Shown: piece after piece, positions 26,448 to 39,700 of the stretch
How the letters are laid out: each line of letters begins with the position of its first letter
How positions within the stretch are numbered: position 1 is the first letter of the stretch
NCBI GenBank assembly: GCA_916610825.1
Contig: OU744451.1
Span: 13,875,905-13,939,904, forward strand
Source: Haliclystus octoradiatus
Taxonomy: Eukaryota; Cnidaria; Staurozoa; Stauromedusae; Haliclystidae
Length of the DNA stretch: 64,000 nt
Direction of reading: 5' to 3'
The notes under the pieces: model-generated
Told to the model about the DNA's origin: nothing
Seen by the model: the letters and a program-made list of their open reading frames with translations, nothing else
Database searches by the model: none
Position numbers and translations under genes: made by a program

Positions 26448-29400
26448 ATGCATCCAAATTTAGCCCCACATTTGCATGATAAACAATGCGTCAAATTTAT
26501 TGAAAGCCTGAGTCAATGCCATGCCGAGGTTAGTACTATGTTATGATATATACCTATGCAGTATATAATTTTGTAAAGAGAGCACTTTAAAGTGCACATG
26601 ACACCAAAAATTTTTATTCCGGAATCAAGTAGCCCATGCAAAAATAAATAGGAATGGCGGCAATAATTTTTCGTTTGGACTCTTATAAGCGGAGATATTT
26701 AATTTTGAAGGTACCACATTTCAGAAATAATGCTCCTTCGAAAGTCGGAACTCATGCCGGGATGACAAGAGAGCCCACTATGGAAAAATAACCAAGTCTA
26801 TACTTCAAAAAATCGTAACTTTTTTCTCGCGAAAAAGAAATTGTCCACTTTCCATACAGATATAGGCAAACAGGGGGTCATGCAATGGTTTTCAATAGCC
26901 AATAATTGAGATTGAAGCTAACAAATCAGTGAAGCACTGAAGTTAAGCTGTGGGAGATCGACCAAAATAGCGCAATGAATTCATCATCAATGAAATCATC
27001 ATCCGCGGCAAAGTGAATACAAAGCGTTTTGCCGCTGTTTTAGCAGTCAACACCTTGATGCATAACATGCGTTAATCCAGTGTTTTAACACCTTTTTGAC
27101 AGAAAAACTCAATCGAAGTCTAATAAAACCTTTCTAAACTCTACATGTTACCTTCAATTTCAGTCATATATGGCCAACAAGGTGTCCCGAAGATATGGGC
27201 ATATCTGTTCTGGAAAGTGGACAATTTCTTTTTCGCGAGAAAAAAGTCACGATTTTTTGAAGTATAGACTTGGTTATTTTTCCATAGTGGGCTCTCTTGT
27301 CATCCCGGCATGAGTTCCGACTTTCGCAGGAGCACTATTTCTGAAATATGGTACTTTCAAAATTAAATATCTCCGCTTATGAGAGTCCAAATCGTAAAAT
27401 TATTGCCGCCATTCCTATTTATTTGCATGGGCTACTTGATTCCGGAATAAAATTTTTTGGTGTCATGTGCACTTTAACAAACTGCAATTCGACTTGGACA
27501 CTATAAATAGTAAGTGGTGTGGTGGGGCTTCCTAGGACGTAAGGCAACCTTAGCCTCATTCCATCACGGCGCTCCAGTGAGGGCCTAATAAAATTTAAGT
27601 TTAAAAAGTGTGCCAGAAACCAAAAATATGGTGTGCCCAATCACAGCGCACCTTGATGTCATGTGAGTTACAGCCAGGTGTTGTTTGATCGGCCCATCGA
27701 AAAACAATACAACGAGGTGTGAACAAAAATTGAAATTTGCTGAATTCAGCTGTTTTGTATTTCAACATTTTGTAAACAAACTGTCGAAGAAAACTTAAAA
27801 CACCAAGTTTACGGTATTATTTTGGATCAAATTGGAGTAACAAAAATAGAAATAATATATTACATTTACCTCGAAGGATTGTATGAACATTATGAAGGTT
27901 TTTGTGGGCGTAGAATACAACATAAAAGGAGAAAACATCTTGTTTTGACGGAGCGATTGCCATCGTTGGAAAATTGTAAGCACTTATGTTTTGAATCTTG
28001 ATTTAAATAATCAAAATCAAAAAAATATTTAAAATTTAATATCGATTCACCAATATACAGCATTGCTCTACTTCCGACTTCCACTTCTTCGTAAATATAT
28101 AATTCAAAATTGACTATATGATAGAATTAACAATCGAAATATAATCTTTGAAAATGATTCAAGCAAGTTTGTTTACAATTTTAGTATTATATTCACCAAC
28201 CAGCGCTCGATAAAACTTCACGTGATACCAAGGTGCGCTATGATTGGGCACATCACATTTTATTAATGAGGTTAAGGCAACCTTTGTGGGTCCTACGAAA
28301 ACGGTGACCACGATGGGCCGACCAACCAACACCTGGCTGTATCTCACATGACACCAAGGTACGCTGTGATGGGGCACACCATATTTTTGGCTTCTGGCAC
28401 AATTTTTAACCATAAATTTTATCAGGCCCTCACTGGAGCACCGCGGGGAAATAAGGGCCGCAATGGAATGAGGCTAACCATGACCATGACTGGCTACGAA
28501 AACGGTGACCAAATCCGCTGAGCAGCTACGAAAACAGTGTCGTCAACATGCGTGCCTGCGTGCTTGTGTTAGGATCTACGGATATAAACTCAATAATCGC
28601 GCATGTTTCGTAACTTGAAACTATATAGGCCTAATGACTGACTTCCACTCAACTGGGTAAACGTATATAACTGAAGTCCTTTAACACAATTAGCGGACCT
28701 ATTTATAGGCTCCGCTATCTACTTAATATGCATATATAAAAGAGGCTACATAATGAATGAGAGGCTAATCCTCACACTTGCATGCCCCATTGTTTATTTT
28801 CCAGAAATTTTACGTAATTCAGCCTCCTTTGAAATCTGTTTCTCGCGGCCGTTGTCATGCCACCCAGTCGTGATTTCTCATTTTTGCTGTCTTCTCTGTG
28901 TTACTCCTCGTAATATTGCCTCGCACGTTTATAATCAATGTGATCTGTAATGTCAAATAACATATCTAATGAAATTAGGTTCATCTTGTAGTACATAAAA
29001 TAGTTAAGTAAAAATTGAAATAGGGGATTTATAATGTATAGTTTTCATTGTCTGAGGATCGCTATACGTCTGAAACTACATTAGTTACAGGAAAATATGT
29101 GTAAAAGCAATACATGAATTATTTGTGTCTCACAGTGTGATTCTTGCCTATCATGAACACTTTACATGTCACACCCTCCTCTGATAGGCCTACCATTACA
29201 ATTTCGTTATTTCATGTTGACCGATAAGTATACTTCCAATAACAACAATTCGAATAGTACAGTACTGTAATTTAACTTACAAATTGCTTAGTTGTCAAGT
29301 CTTTAATATGTGCTCAATACGGATCCCCATGAGCAATGTTTATTGTTTTTATTATATTACATTTGTAATACAGTATATACATATAAATAATATTAATGTA

Positions 29401-32400
29401 AAAATAAGACTGTAAATGTGTATTCTTTGACTCTTTCGCCATATATAATTATTATAAATCATATTATAATGGCGATTGAGACAACTCAAAGAATACATAT
29501 TTCTCAGTTACCAGCGTAGTTTCACGCTATCACGAGCATCACTCAAACAGCTTATTTAATCAATATAAAGTATGTGATTGTGTTCCGATTTTGTCGGAAA
29601 AATTAGTTTTTCGTCCGAAAATTTCCTATTGTGACAGCTATTACTCATTGGTTGTTATCACAGATTATTTTTATAAACATATTTTTTATATAGATAGATG
29701 TTTATTTAATCATGTAAAACACTTAATAATAATAATTTACAAATCAGTATTCGTTATGAATTCGTTAATGTATTCGATTCGATCAATCTGATTGGTTTAG
29801 AGTTATGATTTCAAATTAAATCTTCACTTTCAACAAAGAACAAATCAGGTCGAAAACTCAATTGACTTTCAAGTTTCGAACTTGATATTATCACTTCAAA
29901 TTTCAATTTGATCAGGAGTTTTCAAAACCATAAATTGATGAGTAAGAAAGTAATGTAAAAGTTCATAAAGACTATGATACAGGAAATTGTGCAGCAATTG
30001 CTTAATAATCTGTTCATTTTCGTATATTAATTTTCCAATTTATTAATTAACAGTAGGTCGAATTCAGTTCGGTAATTCGGTAACAAATACTCAATACACA
30101 TTACACACTCATCAAACATCATAGAATTTTGTATTGTTGTATTCTATAAATTTTTTATTTCATATTTATTTCAGTCATCATACCGCATTGCGCATATTAG
30201 AAAGATTTTAAGTAACTAGAATATGATTATAAATTATAAAATCATTTGATACTGTGAAACTCCAAAAATTATAAAAATAACCAACTATAAAACAATTTTT
30301 ACATTTTAAAAAATAAATCGCAAACTTTTTTGCATTTTTGTACCGAAAAATGACACTAGCCGCAAAGTTAAGATTTTTCTAAATGCATTGAGCTCCTTTG
30401 TTATCATCAACGACGCGCTTTGATAACCATTCGAATCAACACAAAAAGGTAAAATCCATGGCTCACGGAGAAAGCAAGCATCCAATAATTTATTGTGTCG
30501 GCCACAAGTATAATAGCCTGCTCTTCTCCGCCGGAGTTGATATGCAACGCCATTCGAAGTGAGTGGAGCAGGATTTGGTAAATTAAAGTCAGAGATTCGT
30601 CTTCCTGAATCTACACACTGGTCTGTGCAAAAGCACAAAATATCCGGTAAATAGACGTCATTATCGTTTACCCAATTGATGGTTAAAAAAGAACACATGC
30701 TCCTTTGGTAAAAACATGCTTTCAGATAGCCCACAAATATACTCTGAAAGAGAAATGAATATATGCCACGCCCATTTCATTTGTGTGAAACTTATCCAAC
30801 ACTCCTACAGTCAGGAGTAAAGTTGCTATGCAGATGTGATCATGGCAGATCATTCCCCGATAATAATTGAGGTATTAGAATATGCCAGTGAATTCAGCCT
30901 TGGAAATATCTACATAAAAAACATAAGCTTTGTCATGCACGTCATGTCACATGTATGATGTATATGAGGTAAATTGAAGTTGAACTTCCATGTCATAATG
31001 TAGGGCACTTTGCAAAACATCACCGGCAACCCCCCAAATTATGAAGAATATAACAGGCATGTGTAACTTTGATGGTATTTTCTAGTTCCGAGTCTATTGG
31101 AAATGTGGGAAACCAAAACCTTACCTTCAGCCTACCAAAAGTAGACTTGATAACCATTCTAGCAGATGATAGCCGATAGCCAAAAACTTGCTTCTGTGAA
31201 GTGTTCCTCCTTCGTAATTCCCTTGGAAGGTCTGCACTGTCCAAATACATGTGTGTCCTGCTCTCACGTCACTACTTGTATTATTAACCTTTCTATTTAT
31301 AATCATTGTCTATATTTATTTTCAGAATCCTTGGAAGAAGTTTGCGGGTGCCTGTAATGATATAGAGAGGTCACTTCAAAAATGTCTTCGCGAAGAGGTT
31401 TGTGTCAAGAATATGTTAGTTTTACTATTAGTTACGACTCTGGTAACATGCGAATGGCAGAGCTGCAATCTTACATAGCTACTAAACATAAGTCAAACCC
31501 AGAGCAATTAGAATCAATATCCATACAGTTCATTAAGGTTGAATAACTTGATATGAACTTTGAAAGTTGATTCAATTGTTTCATTTTGTTAATGTAACAT
31601 CGCCCATGAGATGTACTCCAAACTGTGCATTTTCTACTTGGCTATTAACTCCAAACTGCACTCTAAGAAAACATCATTTTTGCTGTAATTGTTATAATGT
31701 TTCGGTTTCCCCCCATTTTGACTGAACTTTTCTCTCATGCAGAGAAATCCACCCCAAGAAGAAATAATCTAGATAGGTAAAGTTGAAGAATACTCCTGTG
31801 AAAACTGTTCATGAACAAAAGTTTGAAAAGATAATCAACTATTTTTTTTGTAACTATATATCATGTAGTTTAGGTTATATCCAGACCTTTTTGGGGGGTT
31901 CGAAGTACGTCCTTAGTACAATTGTTATGCTGGAATTGTCTCGTCTGAATGTATGCCATTAGATGCCACGAGGCATTAGTGCACTGCATTACCTGGAATC
32001 ACGTGATCTTGGCCAGCCTCTTCTCCATGACAGAGGGTAAATCTTGTGATACTGTAAGGGTGTAGTCATTCTTGCATGTGCTTGCTTGCTAGCCGGTCGA
32101 TAACAAACGACAAATTCGCATTTAGTTAAACTCAACACAATATGTTGAGACGTACACGAAACAGTTGTGATTCAATTGCTTCCCAGCCGCCCTCTCCATT
32201 ACTGTCTTTGCTGATTATACTTCAGATAGGTTAGCAGGTATTTAGTCTCATATAGGCTAGGCTTTGTTCAACACTATAGTGACTGCTAGTTTTAATTTCT
32301 CCACTGAATATCAGTGTGACGGTGCTTGGTTCGAGTGGTGGAGACAGGTTAGCACGAGTTTAGCTGCCTAACGAACGAATGAGTAACTCCCACCAACCAA

Positions 32401-33444
32401 GCTCCAATCCCAAAACCCCACCAAAGGGTGGGAATTTTAATGCAGTGATAGTTTTCAAGGAAATATTTTGACATTTCAAAAAACAAAAATAAAAGCACTG
32501 GTATCTAATCATACCAGCATGGTCTGTGAAAACAAATTAATTAACAAATCAAACACTTGGTTCCATGTTATATTCTATGCTAAAATAGTTTTCAAACTGC
32601 CAATCTGATAATGCTTATTTATTCCAAAATCTATATTATACACATCATTAACTTTCTTACAGATGCTCAGGTGTGCAAATGAGTCACATGAGGATGCTTT
32701 ACCACCCTTTAAATGAGTTAATTTATGAGATCACATTTAAAAATGGCGTAAGGAAAGTCATGGGAATTATAAACAAATGAAGCAGCAACAAAAATAAAAC
32801 TTGTTTTCTGAAATGCCAACTTTGAGCTTCAGATTTGACCAACAATTAAAAAAATATTAAAAACGTTACCAATTTAGAAACAGAAATATACATACACCTG
32901 GACTTGCTCTTTTTCAAGTTCTAATGCTAAGTCAACAAGGTAGAAAACTTTTTCAATAAATGTAAATATAATCCCCCACAATCTTATACAAAATTATTAT
33001 CAAATGCTTGTCAAAAAGTTCTCTATGGCATTGTTTAATGTTTATCACTTCCGTAATTGAATCTGGGCCTAAATTATTCTCCAGATGTATTTGTGTTCTT
33101 TTCTGATCATTATAACATTCTGTCAGTAACAAATTTAAATGGCACAATTTTAGGATCACATATACTTAGGATTATATTGTGTATCACAGGGGCACCTCCA
33201 TGATTATGTGACAAGTCATTGGCCTGTCTTTAGTGTGTGATTGAAACTTTTGGCGTTGTACTAAAAACAAACCATTTAAAATATTTGTCGACATGTTTTA
33301 TGGTAATCCTAAAAATTTAGTCCATAGTTTTTTCAGTTGTGAAAAGATCTTCTTTGTCCCTATTAGGTAAAACAAAAACGATCGGCCAATAAGGAAAGAG
33401 CAAAAGACCAGAAGAGAAGAAACAAGCAAATAGAAACTGACTAA
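26448..33444 (+). CDS. cmc2: COX assembly mitochondrial protein 2 homolog, twin CX9C protein
   Basis: CMC2 is a small intermembrane-space protein needed for cytochrome c oxidase biogenesis. Three exons, all phase 0 (26448-26528, 31326-31397, 33367-33444), encode 76 residues, matching the family's usual 75-80. The start reads MHPNLAPHLH, close to the hallmark MHPDLSPHLH. Cysteines 14/24 and 37/47 make two perfect CX9C motifs, the disulfide helical hairpin oxidised by the MIA40 pathway. Exon 2 has NPWKKFAGACND and exon 3 a basic tail rich in K/R ending QIETD. Intron 1 (4.8 kb) contains two long inverted-repeat elements and a Harbinger relic; intron 2 is 2.0 kb. AATAAA signals follow the stop. 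The first exon is short enough to be missed by simple frame scans. Confidence 0.95.
26591..27473. mobile_element. Long-TIR, TTAA-flanked MITE, 883 bp
   Basis: Ends AGTGCACATGACACC and GGTGTCATGTGCACT are part of inverted arms of about 285 bp with few differences. TTAA borders both sides (26587-26590, 27474-27477). This TTAA target preference is typical of piggyBac- or Kolobok-like transposases; the arms do not decide which. No coding capacity. It lies 62 bp after CMC2 exon 1. Confidence 0.88.
27515..28500. mobile_element. Fold-back element with ~180-bp inverted arms
   Basis: The left arm holds CTCCAGTGAGGGCCTAATAA, ATATGGTGTGCCCAATCACA and CAGCCAGGTGTTG in order. The right arm (about 28310-28480) holds the same blocks in reverse. 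A further partial reversed block (28190-28310, AAGGTGCGCTATGATTGGGC) lies inside, suggesting a second copy or rearrangement. No terminal duplication was resolved, so boundaries are approximate. Confidence 0.65.
28510..31019. other. CMC2 intron 1, mostly unassigned AT-rich sequence
   Basis: I see no conserved exon here. A 142-codon minus-strand open frame (30306-30734) is unusually long for this base composition but matches no family I know. It may belong to the same decayed transposon as the Harbinger fragment just to its right. Confidence 0.4.
31020..31250 (-). pseudogene. PIF/Harbinger transposase C-terminal fragment
   Basis: The open frame contains FGYRLSSARMVIKSTFGRLK, then RFWFP and ACYILHNL. 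These are the arrangement and spacing of the C-terminal part of the DDE nuclease (DDE_Tnp_4, HARBI1-like): the R-x-x-x-E/K-x-x-F-G-x-L-K helix followed by C-x-I-L-H-N. The usual glutamate of that helix is replaced by lysine (IKSTFG). The rest of the transposase is not found nearby. It is a relic within CMC2 intron 1. Confidence 0.8.
31398..33366. other. CMC2 intron 2
   Basis: Contains one dispersed repeat (32288-32450, relative of 14682-14836). Otherwise I see nothing I can assign. Confidence 0.6.
32288..32450 (+). repeat. Dispersed repeat, relative of 14682-14836
   Basis: Shares AATTTC.CCACTGA.TATCAGTG, GTGCTTGG and a later CCAACCAAGC block with the SF3B3 intron copy. Both copies end in a GGG-ATG/TGGGA segment followed by AATTT-rich DNA. 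Confidence 0.55.
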
Positions 33445-33533
33445 TCCGATGTACAGTTCAGTAATAGTTATCTTGAAATAGCCTCAGTCAGTCAGCCAAT
33501 CTGTTACCATATGCACCCAAATAATTAAATTAT

Positions 33534-33612
33534 AATAAATTTGTAAACATAATTTATGTCTTGGTGACAGATTGCAAAACGGTATGCTTTACTATTATAA
33601 TTTGTAAATAAA
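33534..33612 (+). terminator. Candidate CMC2 polyadenylation signals
   Basis: AATAAA occurs at 33534-33539 and 33607-33612, 90 and 163 bp after the CMC2 stop. Both lie in the gap before the convergent Derlin-1 stop at 33705. No TTTATT (minus-strand AATAAA) is present in this gap, so the DERL1 3' end may use a variant signal or overlap CMC2. Confidence 0.55.
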
Positions 33613-33704
33613 GTAGAACAAGCAAGGTTTAAATACTGAAGTGTAAAATGAGTTATGTTTGATTGCTGATTTAAATACCAATTGCATTTAATCAGTGTTC
33701 TTGT

Positions 33705-36700
33705 TCATTCATTTCCCAACTGCTGTCCACCTCTTGGCCATCTAAAGCCAGGGCCATCTTGATCATCCCGAGGGGCAGGTCGATTTGCTGGTGGGACTCC
33801 AAATCCCCTTACACCACCACGACGGCTTGGCAAAAGTTTGTACCTGGAATCACCAAATTAATCACATTATTTCATTAAAATATGAAGGGTCATTTTGCTC
33901 TATAATTAGCATAAATTTTACCATGTACTTTCTTGAAATAAATATGATGCAATGTTGAAGTAGAATTGCAAAGTTTTCAACAATTTTACTTTGTTCTCCC
34001 CTGTAAAACTCAGTTGGTAACGTTGATACAATTCAAAAACGGTTCATAAACTAGAAATATTATAAAAATAAATTCATATCTCCAAGCTTTCATGAATTAA
34101 TCTATTTATTATATAAATTGCCACAAAGGTTATGCTGAGGCTCTTTGGTATCGAAAGCCGGTAAAATCATCAACGCATGCAATTTCAATTGTAACTTCTT
34201 CAAAGAGTTTTCAAATTATAAAATTAGCTTCCAATTTGAGTCCATTTGCAGTAGTCATTCCAAGATTGAAGCCAATTAGGCTTTATAAAATAAATATTAC
34301 GAATAAAGATCTTTCAAACTTAATTGTCGGAAACTTCAACCCACTTAGAGGGTAAAACTTTTCTACCATTTCACATTTGATATTTATAACTCTGAAACAC
34401 TCTGAATTTTAATAAAAACAACAAAAGAAAGTTGTTGTCACGGCAACAAATATAGCTCACTGATTGGTTATAAAATGTTATTTTCAGTGTTACAATATGA
34501 TATTTTTACAGTGAAAATACCAATTTTTCCAAATATGGCGTAAATTCTCATTGGAGAAAACCCTCGCCCCTGCGAAACAAGTTCATGAACGTTCATAAAA
34601 GTTCGTGAACGTTAACTTTTATGAACATTCATGAACTTTGATGAACAGTTCATGAACTGTAAGGAATAGCTCATAAAAGTTCATGAGCGTTCATGAACTA
34701 GCTTTCCAAGTTCATGAAAGTTCATGAAAGTTTATGAACGTTCTTGAACTTTTATTCAAGTTCATGAATGTTCATGAACTATTCATAGCAGTTCGTAAAC
34801 AAATAGTTCATGGACTGACAGAGTTCATGAACCTTCATGAACTTTGATGAACTAGAAGTCATCATTCAACAACCACATTCCAAGTTTTATAATTAACCAG
34901 TATTCTAAGTCCATGAACTATTTTCCAAGTTCATGAACGTTCATGAACTTCAATCAATGTTCATTCTTTGCAGTCATTTCTCGTAAACCCTATTAGTTAG
35001 TAGCAGTTCATGGACATTAATTCTGAATTAATGAAACATAAATCCTAGCTTATGAAACTTCACGATAAAAACATTCTGATGGAAATACATAATAAAGCTC
35101 AACTAGATATAGTAAGTGTGAAACTGTATTAAGGCTTATTGTAAGGGTTATTTTAACCCATACGCTCATAGATAGCAATACTTGTAAAATGAGTTTAAAT
35201 CAGTAATATGAAGAATTTAGCTGGTGGATAGATATTCTACAAAGTTTTTCACAAAAATATATGGCTTCAACAGGATTGGAAAGATGACTTCGAGGTGAAA
35301 CTGAAGTTTGATTTTGGAATACTAATTAGATGAAACTGTGGTTTTCAAAACTCAAACAGAATTTACTACACTACATGGTTGTTTGGTTGTTCATATCTGG
35401 TGTTGGTGTATACATTGAATACCATGCAAAGAATATTAGGCCAGATTTTAAATTTCTTTTTAATTTACACAAGAAGATAAATCAGAGATGCAAAGCATTG
35501 CAAGACTTTTATTTACCCCACAACAAAACTACATAAAGAGTTTCAATGCATAATTATTCATATTGCCTGCTACTTTCAATTCAAACACTAGATATGTCAC
35601 AACTTCAAGCTCTTGAACAAACACAATCCAAAGGTTGATAATAATATTAATTATCATTACATTATTATTGAAAGCACTTCATAAAGTAGGTGCAAAATAT
35701 CATTACACAGGATAAAGATAGTCTTGAACTGAATCATGGCAAGAAAAGAATATCCCAACAGAGAACCAGTTTACCCTTAATATATGGTAAGACACTTATA
35801 CAACTATACATTTAAAAGGTAAGACTTCACATTATGATTTGAAGACTTAGAGAGATATGTACACAGAATAGAAAGTTAAATCATGCTCCATAACTGGAAA
35901 AATCCTTTCAAAGCAAAAGACATTTCAAGGACAGCACACTTTCAGAAGTTGATATGCTTTAGTGCGTTAATCTGTTGAAATTGATCTGCAGTGTCGCGGC
36001 TGAGATCAACAAAGAGCGTTTAAAATCATTGCTCTCAGCGAAAAAAGCTACTCATCTAGAAACAGAGGAGTGGTACAGGTGCCTTCGGTAAGGTGACACA
36101 GTCTACATTACATTACAGCTCATGAACGTTCATGAACTTTGATGAACTTTGATCGACTGATTTCATGAACTTTGATGAACTTTGATAGACTGATTTCATG
36201 AACTTTGAACTTTGATGAACTGCTTCATGAACTTTGATGAACTTGTTCATGAACTTGATGAACTAGTTTTTGAACTTTGATGAACTAAGTCATGAACTTT
36301 GATGAACTAGTTCATGAACTTTGATGAACTACTTCATGAACTACTTCATGAACTTTGTTGAACTTTCATTAACTTGAGTTCATGAACGTTCATGAACTCT
36401 GTGCCATTTAACGTTGATGAACTAGTTCATGAATGTTCATGAACTCAGTTCATCAAAGTTCATGAATGTTCATGAACTTTTTTGCAGGGGATTACCACTG
36501 ATAATTGTATAATAAATAATAATAATAATATTTTCACTATCAACAGTGCACAATTTATTAGCGAATGAAAAGCTGAACTAAAATATATGTTTACCTGTAT
36601 TTTATTATGGTAAAGTTTAACAAATTTAGGGATGGCCATAACAATATGATTGTAACAGACTTACATGAAATCTGGAGTTGATAGAAAACGCCTTCCACCA

Positions 36701-39700
36701 AAGTCTTGTGGATATTTGAACATTAAAAAGAAGTAAAGATGACCTACACATATACCAACAATTTCTTTCACACCACTGAAACGTAAATAGACAGTATTAT
36801 TTCCCTGCTATAATCATTACTGAATAAAGGGATATCTTTCTCTAATAAAGTGTGTAGCCTATCCCAGATATTGGGATATTGCTTCTTTATAGAGAAAAAT
36901 GTTCATTTGTACATGTCCCTCTTGTACTTTTACTTTGAGCGATCATTACCCCTTCCAAAAATGCAGTCAAAATGACGCTTTTGGGATAGTTTTATGTCTT
37001 GTCTCACTATTTTCTTGCCACCAGGAACTCATTTATTTCCAGCAAGAGAGTTTACACCAGAATGACGCAAACATTTCAAGATTCTTACTCTTGGGAAAAG
37101 ACGTTGCACAAAATGGAAATCTGTTCAGAATATCGATTCAACGTTCTGCTCAATAAGTACATATATATTTTATCTAGATTTGAGGTCTAACAAGAGGGAA
37201 ACAAGTCTCTAAAGTGTTTATGCGGTAATGGCATCTCTTTGTAAACGACATAGGCCTACTCTCTACAACGATATGATGTCTAGGCTTAACCGTAAAGAGG
37301 TGTAGCCACTTTTAATTTTAGAGACATGAAAGTAAGCGCTTTCCGGTATAAACACTCTTTTGGAAAATAAACGGGTTTCTGGTAGTGGGAAAAGACTCAC
37401 AAAATAGTAACTTTGACTACATTTTTGAGAGGGTATTGATCGGGCAAAGCAAAAACACAAGAACAACATGTACAAATAGAATATTTTTCTCTATCCATCC
37501 AAAGAAGCCATTTCCCAATATCTGTAATATACACTTTGAAAACACGCTCTTGCCAGACTGGTAATCAATACCGAGTTGGTGATTGAAGTGGCATGCATTA
37601 TAGCTCACTAGTGTTTTTTTTTTTAATTACTGCGACAGGCTAGCATATGCAGCAGAAGATTACCTATAATAATTTTAGACAAACATTTATAACAAACAAT
37701 TTGATTGACTTATTTGAAAAATCCGACATTTGCATTTCTGTAGTAGCCTACTGTAGCAGCAGCCTAGAACAGATTATAAATTCTCAGCAAAATCTTCTCT
37801 ATGGGTATCCACATTGAACCAAAACTAATGGAGTTTAGTGTCAAAAGAATGAAACTAGTGTATGATACTATGTAGATCACATAGATCTATCAAAACAGAT
37901 ACTTACCCATCACCCAAAATCATGTTGAAGACAGCAAGAACCCAAGGTAGATACATAGCCTATAAAGTAAATACATCACATGATATCTCCAGTTATCTCA
38001 ATTGATTGTATAAATGTTATTCAATGCAACTGAGAAACAAAACTTAGAGACTAGCAGACTCTGAATGTGAAATTGTAAAATTTGACATTGAAAGAACTAG
38101 GCAAGTGCGACAGTTGACAATCCATCAAAGCTATTGGATGCAACTAATTTCTGGCATTTGATATTCTGTTTTCGGCAAATTTAAAATGCAAAAGACTGTG
38201 ATGTGCCTTTCACATATATTCAAATGAAAAGCAACACACAGCTTGAATAAATCAAATGAAGTAAACATATTATTTAATTCTACCTTGAATTGTGTTCCAA
38301 ACCAAAACTGTACAATGACATCTTTGTTTAATTGACACCAAACGTAAAGAACACTCAACACCAACGGCTCCATAAGTAACTGAATTCATAGAAAACAGAA
38401 ATTATAAAGAAATCACAAGTAGCCTTTACGAGTATGTGAACTTCAAACTGAAATTCTTACTAGAATAGAGCAGTCAACAATTGTGTTTCTTTTCTTTTAA
38501 AACAAGAATGCATTATCCTGCCGATCATGAACAGGTCAGGCGGCTGATGAGTTCATTAACTCAAAACAAGTTTTTGCATGTGAATGAATTCTTCCCCATG
38601 AACTGTTTCACAGTTTCTTGGCGACGAACAAGTTCAACGTTTATTAACCGCGCTCTCAGGGGCCATTTATAATCTATACAATGCTTTTAAAGTGCACAGG
38701 ACACCAAAAAATATTTTTACGGAATCAAACAGCCTATGCAAAATAAAAAGGAATAGCTAAATAATTTTTCAATTTCGACTCTTATAAGCTGAGTTATTTA
38801 ATGTCGAAAGTACCATATTTCAAAAATAGTGCTCCTTCGAAAGTCGGAACTCACGTTGCAATGACGAGAGAGCCCACTATGGAAAAGTAACAAAGTGTAG
38901 ACCTGAAAAAATCGTAACTTTTTTCTCAAGGATTGATTGTCTCAATAAATTGTCCACTTCCCTGAACAGATATGCCCATATCTTTGGGACACCTTATTGG
39001 CCATATATAGCATAAATTGAATGTGAATTGTAGAGTATGGAAAGGTTTTATTATACTTCAATGACGTTTTTCTGTCAAAAAGGTGTTATAGCACTAGATC
39101 AGCTCATAAATTGTTTTGATTTCCATGAACGTTTAGTTGTTTAATATTCATTGACAGATTTCCAAAGATAAAGTGTGCTAAAGAATTACAGTCTAGCCTA
39201 CTGTGAAGATCACTGTTATCATTGGCCACCTGTCTCTGGTGTCCACTCCAGAAAAATATCTACAATAGTATTTTACATTGAATCAACTATGTATAATAAA
39301 GATCACACATGCATATGCTATAGCATAACATACCGGTTCTTTCTATTATAATTGTAAGAATTGAGGCGTTTTTAGATTATAAATCTCTTAAGTCCAACAA
39401 AATTTATTTCTTTTAATCAAAATGGTCCAGATTAAAATAAGTTAATATTTAAGTTAGCATTAATATTGTAGGTTTGGAAGAATACATATACATTTCTAAT
39501 TTGTCCAAAAATGATATTATTATAAATTTCGAAAGTGTTTGTATAATTATGGAATGGAAATAAAAATAGAATTATTAGAGATTTGATAAAAAAATACAGA
39601 TTTAATTAAGGAATTAATTACATAATAGAATTATGAGAATATAAAGTGTAAAAATAGAAATAAGTAAAGTACTCACAAACATAGGTAATATAAATCCAAG

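Noticed and set aside
31251..31478. Plus-strand frame starting MCPAL that could be a CMC2 start joined to NPWKKFAGACND
   Set aside because: It lacks the first CX9C motif. The genuine start exon at 26448-26528 has MHPNLAPHLH and CX9C and joins exon 2 in phase.
34573..36480. GTTCATGAAC arrays considered as a CRISPR array
   Set aside because: The spacing is irregular, units are palindromic 10-mers with no unique spacers, and the host is a eukaryote with intron-bearing genes.
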